Counted from the stretch's first letter, positions 24,260 through 36,301 are shown. The stretch is 41,634 nucleotides of DNA from Methanofastidiosum sp. (GCA_013178285.1 JABLXD010000016.1:1-41634); one strand, 5' to 3'. Notes: a model not told the origin generated them from the letters alone. Made by a program: numbers and translations.

Positions 24260-26656
24260 TTAATGATTATTTTTTTTATTTTCTGAAGATTCTTCCATTT
24301 TTTCGGCCATTTCTTTGAGACGTTTGTCAACCATTCCATATATTGTATTTTCAGGATATTTGCCATCTTTTCCTTTTGCTCCAGCTTTAACTCCTGTTAG
24401 TATCTCGATTCCTTCTTTGATGTTATCCACTGAGTATATGTGGAACTTACCATTTCTTACTGATTCAACAATTTCTTCTTTTAGCATTAAATTTTGTACA
24501 TTGCTTCTTGGAATTAAAACGCCTTGTTTTCCATTGAGTCCTTTAGCCTTGCATATCTCATAGAATCCTTCAATCTTATAGTTTACTCCTCCAATTGCCT
24601 GGACTTCTCCTTTTTGATTTACAGACCCTGTAACTGAAAAATATTGTTTGATTGGAACTTCTGAAAGTGCAGATAATATTGCGTAAAGCTCTGTGCTTGA
24701 TGCGCTATCTCCGTCAACTCCTTCATAGTTCTGTTCGAACACGAGTCGAGCAGTAAGATTTAGTGGTTTATCTTGTGCAAAGTTTTCTGCCAAATATCCC
24801 CCTAAAATCATTACACCTTTTGAGTGAATATTTCCTCCCATCTTAGCTTCTCTTTCAATATCGATAATTCCCCCTCTACCAATATTTACTGTGGCTGTGA
24901 CTCTAGAAGGCCTACCAAAGGCAAAATCTCCAAGGCTAAGAACTGCAAGACCATTTATTTGGCCAACTGCTTCCCCTTCAGTATCAATTAAGTAAAAGCC
25001 TCTTGTTATCATCTCATTTACTCTTTCTTGAATGAGATTTGATCGGTAGTTCTTTTCCTCAACGGCTTTTACAATGTGAATATCTTTTATCATATTATTT
25101 TTATCTTCTTTTGCATAGAAGTTAGCTTCACGGATTATATCTGCTATATCCGCAAATCTTGTAGATAATTTCTCCTGATCATCGGCCAGTCTTGCGCCAT
25201 ATTCTATTACCTTCCCTATGGCAGATGAATCTAAATGTAACAGATTTTCTTTTGAACAAAGAGAGCATATAAATGAGACATAATTTTTTATATTGCCATC
25301 GTTGAAATCCATATTAATATCGAATTCCGCCTTTACCTTGAATAGCTCTTTAAATTCAGGATCAAGAGAAAATAGAGTCTGGTATATCATTGGATTTCCC
25401 ACAATGACAACTTTAATGTCCAAAGGTATTGGGGCAGGTCTTAATCCTTTTGTAGTAATAAATCCAAGCCTCTCCCCAGCTTCTTCAACCACTGCTTCTT
25501 CACTATTCAAGGCTCTTTTCAATCCATCATATGAAAAGAGGTTTTTAACCAACTCTTCAGCAGGGATTACGAGATAACCTCCATTTGCTTTGTGTATAGA
25601 TCCTCCGCGTATCATAGTAAAATCTGTAGTCAGCATTCCAAATTGTGCTTCTTTTTCTATTCTTCCAAAAAGATTCTGATATGTAGGATTTAATTCAACT
25701 ACGACTGGCCTACCCTTAAGTTCAAAATTATCGATAAATAAATTAACCATATATTTCCTAAATGGTAACTCTTCTGCCCATGGGGCTTGAACTGGAGCTT
25801 GCGGAATATTTGGTTTATAGAACAAGGGTATATTTTCCAATATATCCTCTTGCATATCCTTTAAATAGTTAATAATCTCAGGATAGTCAGAATACTTTTT
25901 ATTCAAATCTTCTAACAAATGCCCTATTGTAAAAAGAGCCACTTCTTTATTTAGTTCTTTTATTTCTTCAAATGTCTTAGTATCAAGTTCTTTTAGCTGC
26001 CTAAATACTAACCTTAGTTCAGAGTTTAATTTATCTCTACTTTTTTGTATATCGTCTTTCTTTTCAGGGCTCAAAGCGATAAATTCTTCTTCGGTCATTG
26101 GTCTACCACCCACAACAGGAACAAAAACAAATCCCATTGGTGTGCTTTGAACTATTAAACCTTCTTTCTCTGCTTTTTTATTTAGTTCAGAAAAGATTTT
26201 ATTACGCTCGGCTTCAATTTTTTGGATAGTTCCTTCTCTCTTTATGGCAAAATCTTCACTTTCAAAGGCTTTTGGAAGGTTAATTTTAGCCTCATTTAAG
26301 AAATTAGACATATCTTTGTGGAATACTCTACCCTGCCCAGTTTTTAATTTAATGACTTTAGGTTCGTATGGTTCCTGAAAATTATTGACATAACACCAGT
26401 CAGAAGGAGAAGTTTGATCTTCAGCAAGCTTGTCCAGAAAGCTCTTTACTGCAGTCATTTTTCCAGTTCCAGGAAAACCTGCAACAAAAATATTAAATCC
26501 TTTCTCTTTTATCTGGAGTCCAAATTTTAGAGCCTTTAATGCTCTATCTTGACCGACAATGTCCTCTAGTGGAGCTACTTCTTGACTGCTTTTACATTTT
26601 ATTTTATCCTTACCAAATGTCCTTCTTATCATATCTGCAGAAAGTTCTTTTGTCAT
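24260..26656 (-). CDS. Lon-type ATP-dependent protease, AAA_32/LonB-like
   Basis: The 798-residue protein has a degenerate Lon ATPase with Walker [10 protein letters not shown] (residues 60-68). A long helical insertion follows (about 130-290). The C-terminal Lon protease domain has catalytic Ser651 in GDSASSTE and Lys694 in [10 protein letters not shown]. Ser and Lys are 43 residues apart, exactly as in E. coli Lon (679 and 722), so proteolysis should work. The overall form matches the COG1067/AAA_32 type common in bacteria. The archaeal membrane LonB has transmembrane helices between its Walker motifs; I see none here. GTGAT precedes the ATG. It is likely cytosolic. Adjacency to the superoxide reductase pair is 20 bases, so one transcript is possible. 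Confidence 0.92.
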   Translation of the reverse strand: MTKELSADMIRRTFGKDKIKCKSSQEVAPLEDIVGQDRALKALKFGLQIKEKGFNIFVAGFPGTGKMTAVKSFLDKLAEDQTSPSDWCYVNNFQEPYEPKVIKLKTGQGRVFHKDMSNFLNEAKINLPKAFESEDFAIKREGTIQKIEAERNKIFSELNKKAEKEGLIVQSTPMGFVFVPVVGGRPMTEEEFIALSPEKKDDIQKSRDKLNSELRLVFRQLKELDTKTFEEIKELNKEVALFTIGHLLEDLNKKYSDYPEIINYLKDMQEDILENIPLFYKPNIPQAPVQAPWAEELPFRKYMVNLFIDNFELKGRPVVVELNPTYQNLFGRIEKEAQFGMLTTDFTMIRGGSIHKANGGYLVIPAEELVKNLFSYDGLKRALNSEEAVVEEAGERLGFITTKGLRPAPIPLDIKVVIVGNPMIYQTLFSLDPEFKELFKVKAEFDINMDFNDGNIKNYVSFICSLCSKENLLHLDSSAIGKVIEYGARLADDQEKLSTRFADIADIIREANFYAKEDKNNMIKDIHIVKAVEEKNYRSNLIQERVNEMITRGFYLIDTEGEAVGQINGLAVLSLGDFAFGRPSRVTATVNIGRGGIIDIEREAKMGGNIHSKGVMILGGYLAENFAQDKPLNLTARLVFEQNYEGVDGDSASSTELYAILSALSEVPIKQYFSVTGSVNQKGEVQAIGGVNYKIEGFYEICKAKGLNGKQGVLIPRSNVQNLMLKEEIVESVRNGKFHIYSVDNIKEGIEILTGVKAGAKGKDGKYPENTIYGMVDKRLKEMAEKMEESSENKKNNH

Positions 26657-26885
26657 AAAATCACTTTAATAATTTATTACTCATTATTATTTTTAGTTCT
26701 AAAAAGGTTTTCTATTTAAAAAAAAGATTTTTATCAAATAACCTAATTTATTAAAAGATTTAAAATGAATAATATGTAGAAAGAGGGAAATAAGAGTTAT
26801 ATCTAATTAATTTAAAGCTGAAATTTATTGCACTATTAACCATATAATTTTTATATTAAGAATCCAAATAATAGACAGGGATACT

Positions 26886-27392
26886 ATGGATTTTTTGGAT
26901 GTTATTATGTCGAGAAGAAGTATTAGAAAATACAGGCATAATAAGGTGCCTGAAGACCATGTAAAAAAAATCTTAGAAGCAGCTATGAATGCACCTTCAA
27001 GAAAAAATGAAAGGCCGTGGCATTTTGTAATAATAGATAAAAGGGAAATACTAGATAAAATACCTTCTTTTCATCCAAATTCAAAAATGCTCTTTGAAGC
27101 CCCAATGGCAATTCTAGTTGCGGGTGACTTAAATATCTCAAGAGACATATTTATTACAATTAATTGTTCGGCGGCAACTGAGAATATACTTTTAGCAGCA
27201 CATTCTCTTGGGCTTGGTGCATGTTGGCTAGGAGTATACCCAGATGAAGAAAGGGTGAACGGTATCAAAGAAATACTTCATTTACCAGAAAATATATTTC
27301 CAGTTTCACTTATTTCAATAGGGTACCCGGATGAAGGAAAGCCTCGAATAAATAGATTTGAAGAAAATAGAATCCATTATAATAAATGGTAA
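26886..27392 (+). CDS. nitroreductase-family FMN protein
   Basis: The 168-residue protein is of the nitroreductase fold: MDFLDVIMSRRSIRKYRHNK (FMN phosphate-binding Arg-rich start), APSRKNERPWHFVII, APMAILVAGD, AATENILLAAHSLGLGACWLG and PVSLISIGYPDE. Members use FMN and NAD(P)H to reduce quinones, nitro compounds or flavins, or do specialised chemistry. The substrate is not indicated by its neighbours, which are on the opposite strand. The length is at the short end of the family. A TATA-like AATTTTTATATTA lies about 30-40 bases before the ATG, with AGGGAT near it as a weak ribosome site. Confidence 0.88.
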   Translation: MDFLDVIMSRRSIRKYRHNKVPEDHVKKILEAAMNAPSRKNERPWHFVIIDKREILDKIPSFHPNSKMLFEAPMAILVAGDLNISRDIFITINCSAATENILLAAHSLGLGACWLGVYPDEERVNGIKEILHLPENIFPVSLISIGYPDEGKPRINRFEENRIHYNKW

Positions 27393-27408
27393 AGAAAATT
27401 CAAAAATA

Positions 27409-27426
27409 AAAGGAAATAATTCCTTT
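27409..27426. terminator. short hairpin at the convergent nitroreductase/secreted-protein ends
   Basis: AAAGGAA, loop ATAA, TTCCTTT forms a 7-bp stem between the stop of the nitroreductase gene and the stop of the minus-strand gene, overlapping the latter. No clear T-run follows, so termination is only suggested. Confidence 0.3.
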
Positions 27427-27826
27427 ACTCTTCATCAGAAGTGTTTTCGGTGTAGATTTTTGGTACCATTGGTTCGTATTGTTTTTGTGTCTTTGTTAAT
27501 GACTGAATATCATATGAGTACCATCCTGGGGTATCTCTTTCAGTTGTAAATTCGTATGTTCCAAAGTTCTTCTTTAGTAGTGGAGAGTTCAATTTTAAAT
27601 CTCCCATTGGTGTTAATATTGAGTGGACTAACTTGTTACCATTAAAGTCCATTGTACCATTTCTTACGTTGTTAAGAAAACTCTTAGCAACAATTTTTGA
27701 TACTGCTGATGTTGTGTTACTTGGACATGTTGTATTCTGTTCGTCCGTTGAACACGTTTCTCCTAACATTGGGGCGATTGAGGCCATTAATAGTCCCATC
27801 ACCAATATAGCAGTTATTTTTTTCAT
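27425..27826 (-). CDS. secreted protein of unknown function, 133 aa
   Basis: The product starts MKKITAILVMGLLMASIAP, a signal peptide with cleavage around MLGE. The mature ~110 residues include two early cysteines (ETCSTDEQNTTCPSN), which could form a disulfide, Thr/Asn-rich stretches and KIVAKSFLNNVRNGTMDFNGNK. The end is acidic (NTSDEE). The annotated upstream extension to TTG 27904 is not used, because GGTGATAG lies directly before the ATG 27826 and the TATA/BRE promoter is at 27866-27880. Three TTGATAA boxes lie upstream of that promoter. I do not recognise the family. Confidence 0.72.
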   Translation of the reverse strand: MKKITAILVMGLLMASIAPMLGETCSTDEQNTTCPSNTTSAVSKIVAKSFLNNVRNGTMDFNGNKLVHSILTPMGDLKLNSPLLKKNFGTYEFTTERDTPGWYSYDIQSLTKTQKQYEPMVPKIYTENTSDEE

Positions 27827-27865
27827 ATCTATCACCTCTAGTGCATATCTATTAATACAGCAACA

Positions 27866-27880
27866 GTATATAAAGCTTTC
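27866..27880 (-). promoter_or_regulatory. TATA/BRE promoter of the 133-aa secreted protein
   Basis: The minus strand reads GAAAGCTTTATATAC, a GAAAGC BRE followed by TTTATATA, ~40-54 bases ahead of the ATG at 27826. It is nearly the same core as at the tRNA and thermosome promoters. Confidence 0.65.
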
Positions 27881-27881
27881 G

Positions 27882-27937
27882 ATATTGATAAATAAATTTA
27901 ACAATATTGATAAACAATAATTACATAAATTTGATAA
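27882..27937. repeat. three spaced TTGATAA boxes upstream of a promoter
   Basis: ATATTGATAAA occurs at 27882-27892 and 27904-27914, exactly 22 bases apart. A third TTGATAA lies at 27931-27937, 24 bases further. All point the same way and the first is next to the BRE of the 27866 promoter. Two-turn helical spacing fits an activator or multimeric binding site; the AT bias of the DNA leaves chance possible. Confidence 0.4.
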
Positions 27938-28031
27938 TCAATGATTAATGATGCGAAATTAGGCTAAGAAGTAAAATTATTAAAAGACATTATAACTAAA
28001 AATATGATTGGGGTCTAGTAGTAATTAGAAA

Positions 28032-28733
28032 TTAATAAAAAATTAAAGGCCATATGATGTGCCAGATTAGGTAAAATGAAAGTCTAGTTGAAATTGCGGA
28101 TAAAAAACCATATTTTCTCAAAATATATAAAACTGTTAATTCAGTAATAAATATCAAAAATCCAATAGAATATATCACATATACTGAACTTGCGTGGATT
28201 GGAACTCCCGGAATACTGAATGCCATAACCATGCCAAATGCGGAGGTTAATCCCAATAGTACTGAAAAAATCCAGTAGACTTCCTTGTTATATCGACCTT
28301 TTAGTAATTTGCTAGAAAAAAGAAAAACAAGTAAGGTAACAGGAAATAAATGCAAAACTGCCTCTGAATATATTCCTCCCCACAAATAAAATAATATCGA
28401 TAGGGGAAATCCCACACTCATGTTTCCAATCTTTGCATAATAATCAAATGTAATGAAGATAACTCCAATTAATATTCCAACTACAATTGGCAGAAGAAAT
28501 CTATTTTTATTTGAAACTTTAGGATCCCACATACTAGGTATCCCAACTTTATCTGAAATCCTAATTCCTATATAACCTAAAATAAATGCCAATGCAATTT
28601 CAATCCAGGAAAATGAAGCTATCCTGCCAGGGTAGATATGATTAGGTGAGAAAATAATATCGAATAATTTAATAACTAACATTATTCCGATTAGTATTAA
28701 GAATGTTTTATCCCGAACTGAAATTTTTTTCAT
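28032..28733 (-). CDS. polytopic membrane protein, possibly CPBP/CAAX-like
   Basis: The 233-residue protein has seven or eight predicted membrane helices and a basic N-terminus (MKKISVRDK). It resembles the CPBP/CAAX-protease superfamily in helix layout and in residues such as GGIYSEAVLHLFP, FITELTVLYILRKYG and LIWHIIWP. It lacks a clear EExxxR motif, so protease activity is doubtful and the assignment is tentative. It may be a membrane protein of unknown role. The gene stands alone on the minus strand, 92 bases downstream of the uvrA 3' end, with a ~205-base gap before the next gene. Confidence 0.6.
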   Translation of the reverse strand: MKKISVRDKTFLILIGIMLVIKLFDIIFSPNHIYPGRIASFSWIEIALAFILGYIGIRISDKVGIPSMWDPKVSNKNRFLLPIVVGILIGVIFITFDYYAKIGNMSVGFPLSILFYLWGGIYSEAVLHLFPVTLLVFLFSSKLLKGRYNKEVYWIFSVLLGLTSAFGMVMAFSIPGVPIHASSVYVIYSIGFLIFITELTVLYILRKYGFLSAISTRLSFYLIWHIIWPLIFY

Positions 28734-28825
28734 AAAAACGGATAAAAAGAAGATTTATAAGTGTTCCCCCACTCTAATTGAATTATTTATTAGACTACAG
28801 ACCTAATCTTAGTGCTATCATTAGT

Positions 28826-31663
28826 CTATATTAAAGCACCATCTCGCTTTAATACTTCTTCTAAGAATCTTCCAGTATGACTTTTAGTAGATTTAATAAT
28901 TTCTTCAGGCGGGCCTTCTACTAGGATTTCTCCACCTTTTTGGCCACCTTCTGGACCAAGGTCAATTATGTAATCTGCAGTTTTAATTACATCCATATTA
29001 TGTTCAATGACTAAGACAGTATTGCCATTTTCTCTTAAACGCAAAAGTACGTCAAGCAACTTTTTAACATCGTGAAAGTGAAGTCCCGTTGTAGGCTCGT
29101 CTAGTATATAAAGAGTCTTGCCGGTGGCTTTTTTTGAGAGCTCTTTTGATAATTTTACTCTTTGCGCCTCTCCTCCAGAAAGTGTTGTTGCAGGTTGTCC
29201 AACTTTAATATAAGATAATCCTACATCATATAAAGTTTGAAGTTTATTTCTTATGGAGGGAATATTTTCAAAAAAGTGTAGGGCTTCTTCAACTGTCATA
29301 TCAAGAACTTCAGAGATAGATTTTCCCTTGTACTTGACTGTTAGGGTCTCTCTGTTGTATCTCTCTCCTTTACACTCCTCACATTTAACATAAACATCAG
29401 GCAAGAAATGCATTTCAATTTTAATTAATCCATCTCCTCTACAGTTTTCGCACCTTCCACCTTTAACGTTGAAAGAAAATCTACCTTTCTTAAATCCTCT
29501 TCTTTTTGATTCTGGAAGTTCAGAGAAAAGCTCCCTTATTGGAGTAAATAGTCCGGTGTATGTTGCAGGATTAGATCTTGGACTCCTTCCAATGGGACTT
29601 TGGTCAATAATAATCACTTTGTCAATGTTTTCTATTCCCAAAATTTCATCGTGGTCACCTGGATTATCTACTGCCCTATAAAATTTCTTAGCAAGATCTT
29701 TATACAATATTTCATTAATCAAAGTGCTTTTCCCACTGCCAGAAACCCCAGTTACACAAACAAACAAACCTAAAGGGATCTTTACATCAATATTTTTTAG
29801 ATTGAATTGCCTTGCGCCTTTGATTGTGATATAAGAATTACTTTGTTTTCTTATTTTAGGAACTTCAATTCTAAGTTTTCTTGATAGATATTTTCCGGTA
29901 AGTGAATCCAGATTTTCCATTACTTCTTCAGGCGAACCGACTGCAACAACTTCTCCGCCGTGCACTCCAGCTCCAGGCCCTATATCTACAAGATAATCTG
30001 AAGATAACATCATCTCTTCATCATGCTCAATGACAATCACAGTATTTCCTATATCTCTCAATCTTTTGAGCATGACGATAAGTTTGGCATTATCCCTTTG
30101 ATGTAATCCGATGCTCGGTTCATCCAATATATAAAGAACCCCTACAAGTTGAGACCCAATTTGAGTTGCAAGTCTAATTCTTTGAGACTCCCCTCCAGAG
30201 AGAGTTCCTGCCCTTCTATCCAAAGTCAAGTAGTCAAGGCCTACGCTCAAAAGGAATCCTAATCTAGCTTTGATTTCTTTTAGTATCTGTTTGGAAATAA
30301 TTTTTTCTTTTTCAGTAAGTTTTTCTTCTAGTTCAATGAAGAATCTATAACAATTACTAATTTGAAGTTCAGTAACATCAATTATGGAGTTATCTTGGAT
30401 TTTTACAGATAAAGCCTCAGGTTTCAATCTTTTACCTTTACATACTTCACAAGGTTTTAATCTGATATATTTCTCAAATTGTTCCTTCCTATATTCGGAA
30501 TCAGTTTCTTTATATACTCTTTCAAGCCATGGTATTATCCCTTCATATGTACCTTCATATGTCCAATAGGAAGGTGTACTCCTAGAGCGATAATTGTATC
30601 TTACTTTATCAGTAGTACCATAAAGTAAAATATCAAGATGTTTTTGTGACAAATCTTTAACTGGTACATCGAGCCTAAAATTAAATTTTTTAGAAAGAGC
30701 TTCCAAGGTCTGTCTTCGGAACCCTTCTAGTTTCATGTTCCATACATCGACTGCGCCACCAATTAAAGAGCGATCTTTATTTGGAATAATAAGATCGGGA
30801 TCGAATTCTTGCTTAAATCCAAGCCCATGACAAGAAGGGCATGCGCCGTAAGGACTATTAAATGAAAACATTCTAGGGGTTATCTCCTCTAAACTTATCC
30901 CACATTCTGTACATGCAAAGTGTTCAGAGAAAGTCTTTCTTTCATCATTTATGTCTACAAAAACTATACCTTCTCCTTTTTTCAATGCTAGCTCAATGTC
31001 TTCGTAAAGTCTTGGGGAAATTCCATCTTTTAGGACAAGTCTATCTATTATGATATTGATGTCATGTTTCTTATATCTCTCAAGCCTTATTTCAACATTT
31101 AGTTCTTTTATTTCACCATCAACTTCTGCTCTAACAAAACCTTCTTGATTAATTTCTTTGAGAAGTGTTGAATACTCCCCCTTTCTACCACGCACTACGG
31201 GGGATAGGATAGTAACTTTTGTACCCTCGGGATAAGAAAGAATCTGATCGGTTATCTCTGTTACCGTCTGTTGTTTAATTTCTTTTCCACAATTTGCACA
31301 GTAAGGTATTCCAATTCTTGCATAAAGAAGCCTTAGATAATCATAAATTTCTGTAACAGTACCAACTGTAGATCTTGGATTTTTAGAAGTTGTTTTTTGT
31401 TCTATGGAGATTGCAGGAGATAATCCTTCGATGTATTCAACGTCAGGTTTTTCCATTAGGCCTAAAAATTGTCTTGCATATGCAGAAAGAGATTCTACAT
31501 AGCGTCTTTGACCTTCCGCATAAATAGTATCAAATGCAAGAGAGGATTTCCCTGAACCAGAAACACCTGTTACAACAATAAGTTTATCTCTTGGAAATTG
31601 AACATCTATATTTTTAAGATTGTGCTCTGAAGCTCCTTTTACAGTGATATAGTCGGTACCCAT
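28826..31663 (-). CDS. uvrA: excinuclease ABC subunit A
   Basis: UvrA finds bulky DNA lesions and loads UvrB in nucleotide excision repair. The 945-residue chain has two ABC modules. The first has Walker [14 protein letters not shown] (about 32-44) and the signature [16 protein letters not shown]; the second has [13 protein letters not shown] and [15 protein letters not shown]. Zinc motifs are CTECG with CPSCHG, and CENCRG with [19 protein letters not shown] and [12 protein letters not shown] are the Walker B regions. Length matches the bacterial protein, and archaea with UvrABC acquired them from bacteria. uvrB and uvrC are not in the window. A 7-bp inverted repeat overlaps its likely promoter (31691-31709). 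Confidence 0.97.
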   Translation of the reverse strand: MGTDYITVKGASEHNLKNIDVQFPRDKLIVVTGVSGSGKSSLAFDTIYAEGQRRYVESLSAYARQFLGLMEKPDVEYIEGLSPAISIEQKTTSKNPRSTVGTVTEIYDYLRLLYARIGIPYCANCGKEIKQQTVTEITDQILSYPEGTKVTILSPVVRGRKGEYSTLLKEINQEGFVRAEVDGEIKELNVEIRLERYKKHDINIIIDRLVLKDGISPRLYEDIELALKKGEGIVFVDINDERKTFSEHFACTECGISLEEITPRMFSFNSPYGACPSCHGLGFKQEFDPDLIIPNKDRSLIGGAVDVWNMKLEGFRRQTLEALSKKFNFRLDVPVKDLSQKHLDILLYGTTDKVRYNYRSRSTPSYWTYEGTYEGIIPWLERVYKETDSEYRKEQFEKYIRLKPCEVCKGKRLKPEALSVKIQDNSIIDVTELQISNCYRFFIELEEKLTEKEKIISKQILKEIKARLGFLLSVGLDYLTLDRRAGTLSGGESQRIRLATQIGSQLVGVLYILDEPSIGLHQRDNAKLIVMLKRLRDIGNTVIVIEHDEEMMLSSDYLVDIGPGAGVHGGEVVAVGSPEEVMENLDSLTGKYLSRKLRIEVPKIRKQSNSYITIKGARQFNLKNIDVKIPLGLFVCVTGVSGSGKSTLINEILYKDLAKKFYRAVDNPGDHDEILGIENIDKVIIIDQSPIGRSPRSNPATYTGLFTPIRELFSELPESKRRGFKKGRFSFNVKGGRCENCRGDGLIKIEMHFLPDVYVKCEECKGERYNRETLTVKYKGKSISEVLDMTVEEALHFFENIPSIRNKLQTLYDVGLSYIKVGQPATTLSGGEAQRVKLSKELSKKATGKTLYILDEPTTGLHFHDVKKLLDVLLRLRENGNTVLVIEHNMDVIKTADYIIDLGPEGGQKGGEILVEGPPEEIIKSTKSHTGRFLEEVLKRDGALI

Positions 31664-31690
31664 AAAAAAGATGAATGAATTTCACTTAAA

Positions 31691-31709
31691 AACTTCTTTG
31701 TTAGAAGTT
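31691..31709. promoter_or_regulatory. inverted repeat at the uvrA promoter
   Basis: AACTTCT, loop TTGTT, AGAAGTT is a perfect 7-bp inverted repeat. It lies ~28-46 bases before the uvrA ATG, directly upstream of and touching the minus-strand TATA-like TTTTTAAG. It could be an operator (for example for damage control) or a terminator for the DUF212 gene, since T-runs flank both sides. Confidence 0.4.
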
Positions 31710-31818
31710 ATTTTTTAATTATTAAAAAAAGCGATAAAGTAAAGGTTTTTCAGCTTAAGTAGTTTAGATTAGTTTAAAGTTATTTTTATGAAAATATAAT
31801 TAGTTTAAATCTAAAAAA

Positions 31819-32280
31819 CTATCCAAAAAAGGTCATGTATCCTAAATAGGAAAATAAAACTCCAAAAATAAATCCCCCTAATACCTGGGCTTCAGTATGC
31901 CCTAACAATTCCTTTAATTCTTCGTCAACTACCTTTCCCATACGTAGTTTTTTCATCATCTGATTTATTACCTTAGCCTGTTGACCTGTTTCCCATCTTA
32001 TGCCTGTTGCATCCTTCATAACTACAAATGCAAAGACTAAAGAAACCCAAAATACAGTTGACATTCCTTCATGCAATAATATTGCGGTAGATAATCCAAT
32101 AACTGTTGCTGTGTGAGAACTTGGCATCCCACCGTCTTGTAGGGCTACTTGGATTGCCAAACTTTTCTTTTTGGTAGATTCGTAAATTATTTTTCCAACA
32201 ACAGATGATATATAAGCAATCAACGTTGGGAGAATAATTGGATTGTAAAAAAAACTAATTATGGTTGTTGTTAGAGTCAC
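31819..32280 (-). CDS. DUF212 (acid phosphatase/vanadium-haloperoxidase-like) membrane protein
   Basis: The 153-residue protein matches DUF212 (YuiD-like): DGGMPSSHTATVIGLSTA, DATGIRWETGQQAKVINQM and LLGHTEAQVLGGFIFG, each carrying one of the conserved phosphatase-like sites, with four predicted membrane helices. The GMPSSH and LGHT residues equal the phosphatase core of PAP2 enzymes, so phosphatase activity on lipid or prenyl phosphates is possible but untested. The frame opens with GTG 32280; no strong ribosome site is visible. A prenyl-phosphate link to the UbiA enzymes here is conceivable but not supported by position. Confidence 0.85.
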   Translation of the reverse strand: MTLTTTIISFFYNPIILPTLIAYISSVVGKIIYESTKKKSLAIQVALQDGGMPSSHTATVIGLSTAILLHEGMSTVFWVSLVFAFVVMKDATGIRWETGQQAKVINQMMKKLRMGKVVDEELKELLGHTEAQVLGGFIFGVLFSYLGYMTFFG

Positions 32281-32358
32281 AATGAACTAATTTAATTAAA
32301 CATTTAAATAGTTTTTGAAAATAAATCTTTTTAGTCTAGTTCGATAAAGACTACAACA

Positions 32359-33318
32359 TTATTTTCTTTTTTTGAACTTAAGAATAAATACAGTTCCGCT
32401 TGGTTTATTATCTTCTACAGTTATGGTGCCGCCATACCTTTCAATAACTTTTCTGACGATATATAATCCAAGCCCGCTGCTCCTAGCATCTCCATGACTA
32501 AATCCTTCTTCGAATATTTTATCTTTTATATCATCCAGGATTCCTACTCCATAATCGACAATTCTAACGACGTTATATTTCCCAGATTCTTTACACTCTA
32601 TGTCAATCCTTTCTGTTTTACCATGGACAATTGCATTCTTAATAATGTTATCAATTACAGGATATATGGCCTCATCGCATAAAACAATGCAGTCACCAGT
32701 AATTTGAAATTTTATATCCGGATAATTTTTTACAACACTTTCAATTACACTTCTGATTAATTTATTTGACAAATCTTCCTCAGATAAAAGGGCATTTTCA
32801 AGCTCCCCCATATTTTCTATTAGGGCAACACTCTTAAAGAGGGCATTTGTCGCTTTTATTTTCATTTTTTCATTACTTGTTTGAATGAAATCACAGGCAG
32901 TTAGTACAACAGTAAGATCATTAAGAACGTCATGCCTTAGAATCTTATTTATTACCCTTAATGCTTCATTTAGATTTTTTATTTTCTCATCAGATTCATT
33001 TTTCATTTCTGTTGCACTACTAAGTATTAGAGTTACTATAATATATGTTAAAAGTCTTGAAATAAATCCAATTTCAAAGAATTCATATGGACTCAATAGA
33101 TTGGCAATTATCATATTCAATAAAATAAAAAAAGCAACATAAAAACCCCTATATCCAAACCATATACATGAAAGTACAAGAGGTACAAAGAAAACATTTG
33201 CAAAGAGGAAACCTTCATTTAAAACAAAGAAGGAATGATAAAAAATAGCTAATGTCATAGTCATTAAAATTGCTAGCGAAATTAGCTTGTATTTTTTATT
33301 AATGTCAAATATATTCAT
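32359..33318 (-). CDS. membrane sensor histidine kinase
   Basis: The 319-residue protein has an N-terminal membrane domain of about four helices (residues 11-100), no PAS domain, then a full kinase core. The phosphoacceptor is H129 in INKILRHDVLNDL. The ATP-binding domain has the N-box IDNIIKNAIVHGKTE, G1 DYGVGILDD and G2 SSGLGLYIVRKVIE. Unlike the two PAS proteins here, it should autophosphorylate. The RHDVLNDL H-box is typical of archaeal HtrB-like kinases. The stimulus is unknown, and no response regulator gene is adjacent. Confidence 0.9.
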   Translation of the reverse strand: MNIFDINKKYKLISLAILMTMTLAIFYHSFFVLNEGFLFANVFFVPLVLSCIWFGYRGFYVAFFILLNMIIANLLSPYEFFEIGFISRLLTYIIVTLILSSATEMKNESDEKIKNLNEALRVINKILRHDVLNDLTVVLTACDFIQTSNEKMKIKATNALFKSVALIENMGELENALLSEEDLSNKLIRSVIESVVKNYPDIKFQITGDCIVLCDEAIYPVIDNIIKNAIVHGKTERIDIECKESGKYNVVRIVDYGVGILDDIKDKIFEEGFSHGDARSSGLGLYIVRKVIERYGGTITVEDNKPSGTVFILKFKKRK

Positions 33319-33410
33319 TATAAGGCCCTACCAAGTTACTTATAAAAAAATGCCAAATATGAATTTAAATAATTTAGCTTAAAAGTATCAATCAGGTAAA
33401 AAAAAGTAAA

Positions 33411-33767
33411 TTATTTTGCCTCTTTACTAATAAGGCACAAAATTCCACCTATGAGCATTATTAGATCAAGTGGAGGTAGTAAGCTAGATATTATGGCGTA
33501 CATCCCTGCTTTGTTGAAATTTTTGATATTTGTTGAAGATAATGCCATGAAACCTACTATAAGGCCTAGAATTTTAATAACTGCCGCAATAACAATGAAG
33601 AATCCGGCAAATATGGGAATGCCTCTAGTGTATCTGAGCGGGAATAAAGCTACGGAACTAAATCCAGCGAGCATCCCCAATACCCCAACTATCCCAAGTA
33701 TAAGCGAAACCAATATCAATATTTTTCCAATCTTAGCTTCAGTACTAAGTCCTTGTAATTCTAACAT
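33411..33767 (-). CDS. small membrane protein, about four helices, unknown role
   Basis: The 118-residue protein has hydrophobic segments at about residues 15-38, 48-75 and 88-112, with a conserved-looking FPLRYTRGIPIFAG loop. Its overall look resembles DUF4064-like small membrane proteins, but I am not sure of the family. No signal peptide or cofactor motif is seen. It lies between a histidine kinase gene and the AlkD-like gene on the same strand, with gaps of 92 and 51 bases, so co-transcription is unclear. Confidence 0.6.
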   Translation of the reverse strand: MLELQGLSTEAKIGKILILVSLILGIVGVLGMLAGFSSVALFPLRYTRGIPIFAGFFIVIAAVIKILGLIVGFMALSSTNIKNFNKAGMYAIISSLLPPLDLIMLIGGILCLISKEAK

Positions 33768-33818
33768 ATTTACACCGAATGAAAATATATTTAAACTCTT
33801 TAAATTATTTTTGGAGTT

Positions 33819-34496
33819 TCATTTTTTAATTCGCTCAACTATTTTAGGATTTTTCAGTTCTCTCAGCGCATCTGTGGCAATCCATCTTGCATATTTAGAA
33901 TCTATTTTCTGTATATCATTTGCACATTCAATTGCTTTTTTATTTAAAAAGAGACTTCTCTTTCCAATTTGTCTTAAAGCCCAATTAACTGCTTTCTTGA
34001 CGTATATCCTATCATCTATTGAGCCATTATAAATTTCTGGAAAGAAATTCAGAAAATCTTCATCTTTTCTATTTTTATCGTGAACTGCTAAGTTTGCCAT
34101 TAAAACGTATCCTGCTCTTTTAACAAATTCTTCGTTCTTTTTACACCACTCGAATGATTTATCAAAAGCTAAGGAACTTTTTCTAAATAGATTGTTGCAT
34201 GTTTGATCACATACGTCCCAAGAGTCAAAATCTTTGGCCCATTCTTCCATCTGCTCAGACGTGAGCATTTGTGGATCGTCTATCATACTAGCAAGAAACT
34301 TAGTTTCATGAAAATCTATACTCCATAGTTCTAAAGCCAACTCATGATCTTTCCCCATCTCTTTTGCCAGGAATCTTATCTTAGGAATTGTAACTCCTAG
34401 CGCCTTAGAAGTATTAATTCCATATCTTGACATTCCATCCAATACACTAGGATCTGCAAGTTCCTTTAATCTTTTTAGAATTGATTGAGAGTCCAT
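33819..34496 (-). CDS. DNA alkylation repair protein, AlkD-like HEAT repeats
   Basis: The 225-residue, all-helical protein fits the AlkD/AlkC family of DNA glycosylases that excise alkylated bases using HEAT-like repeats. Typical stretches are LAKEMGKDHELALELWSIDFHETKFLAS (as KDHELALELW and HETKFLAS), DSWDVCDQTCNNLF, RAGYVLMANLAVHDK and VKKAVNWALRQIGKRS. The Trp and Asp of DSWDVCDQ correspond to the DNA-contact region of AlkD. ATG 34496 is used; the TTG at 34511 would add five residues without a ribosome site. It is 90 bases from the thermosome gene. Confidence 0.9.
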   Translation of the reverse strand: MDSQSILKRLKELADPSVLDGMSRYGINTSKALGVTIPKIRFLAKEMGKDHELALELWSIDFHETKFLASMIDDPQMLTSEQMEEWAKDFDSWDVCDQTCNNLFRKSSLAFDKSFEWCKKNEEFVKRAGYVLMANLAVHDKNRKDEDFLNFFPEIYNGSIDDRIYVKKAVNWALRQIGKRSLFLNKKAIECANDIQKIDSKYARWIATDALRELKNPKIVERIKK

Positions 34497-34585
34497 GTAA
34501 TAAAAAGTCAAGAGAAATTAATAAAGATTGTCTTAAGAAAAAAGTTGTATAAAAATATTAAAATAAAGAAAAATTATATTTTATT

Positions 34586-36253
<1,668 letters not shown>

Positions 36254-36301
36254 AATTTACACCTCATTAAAAATATAGCTATTTTTTGATGTATTAGAAG
36301 T

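Noticed and set aside
26657-26885. Additional gene in the 229-base divergent gap between Lon and nitroreductase
   Set aside because: Only very short frames such as ATGAATAATATGTAG; AT-rich promoter DNA.
27827-28031. Additional small gene in the 205-base gap
   Set aside because: Short frames such as MINDAKLG end quickly and have no ribosome site; the gap holds a promoter and repeats instead.
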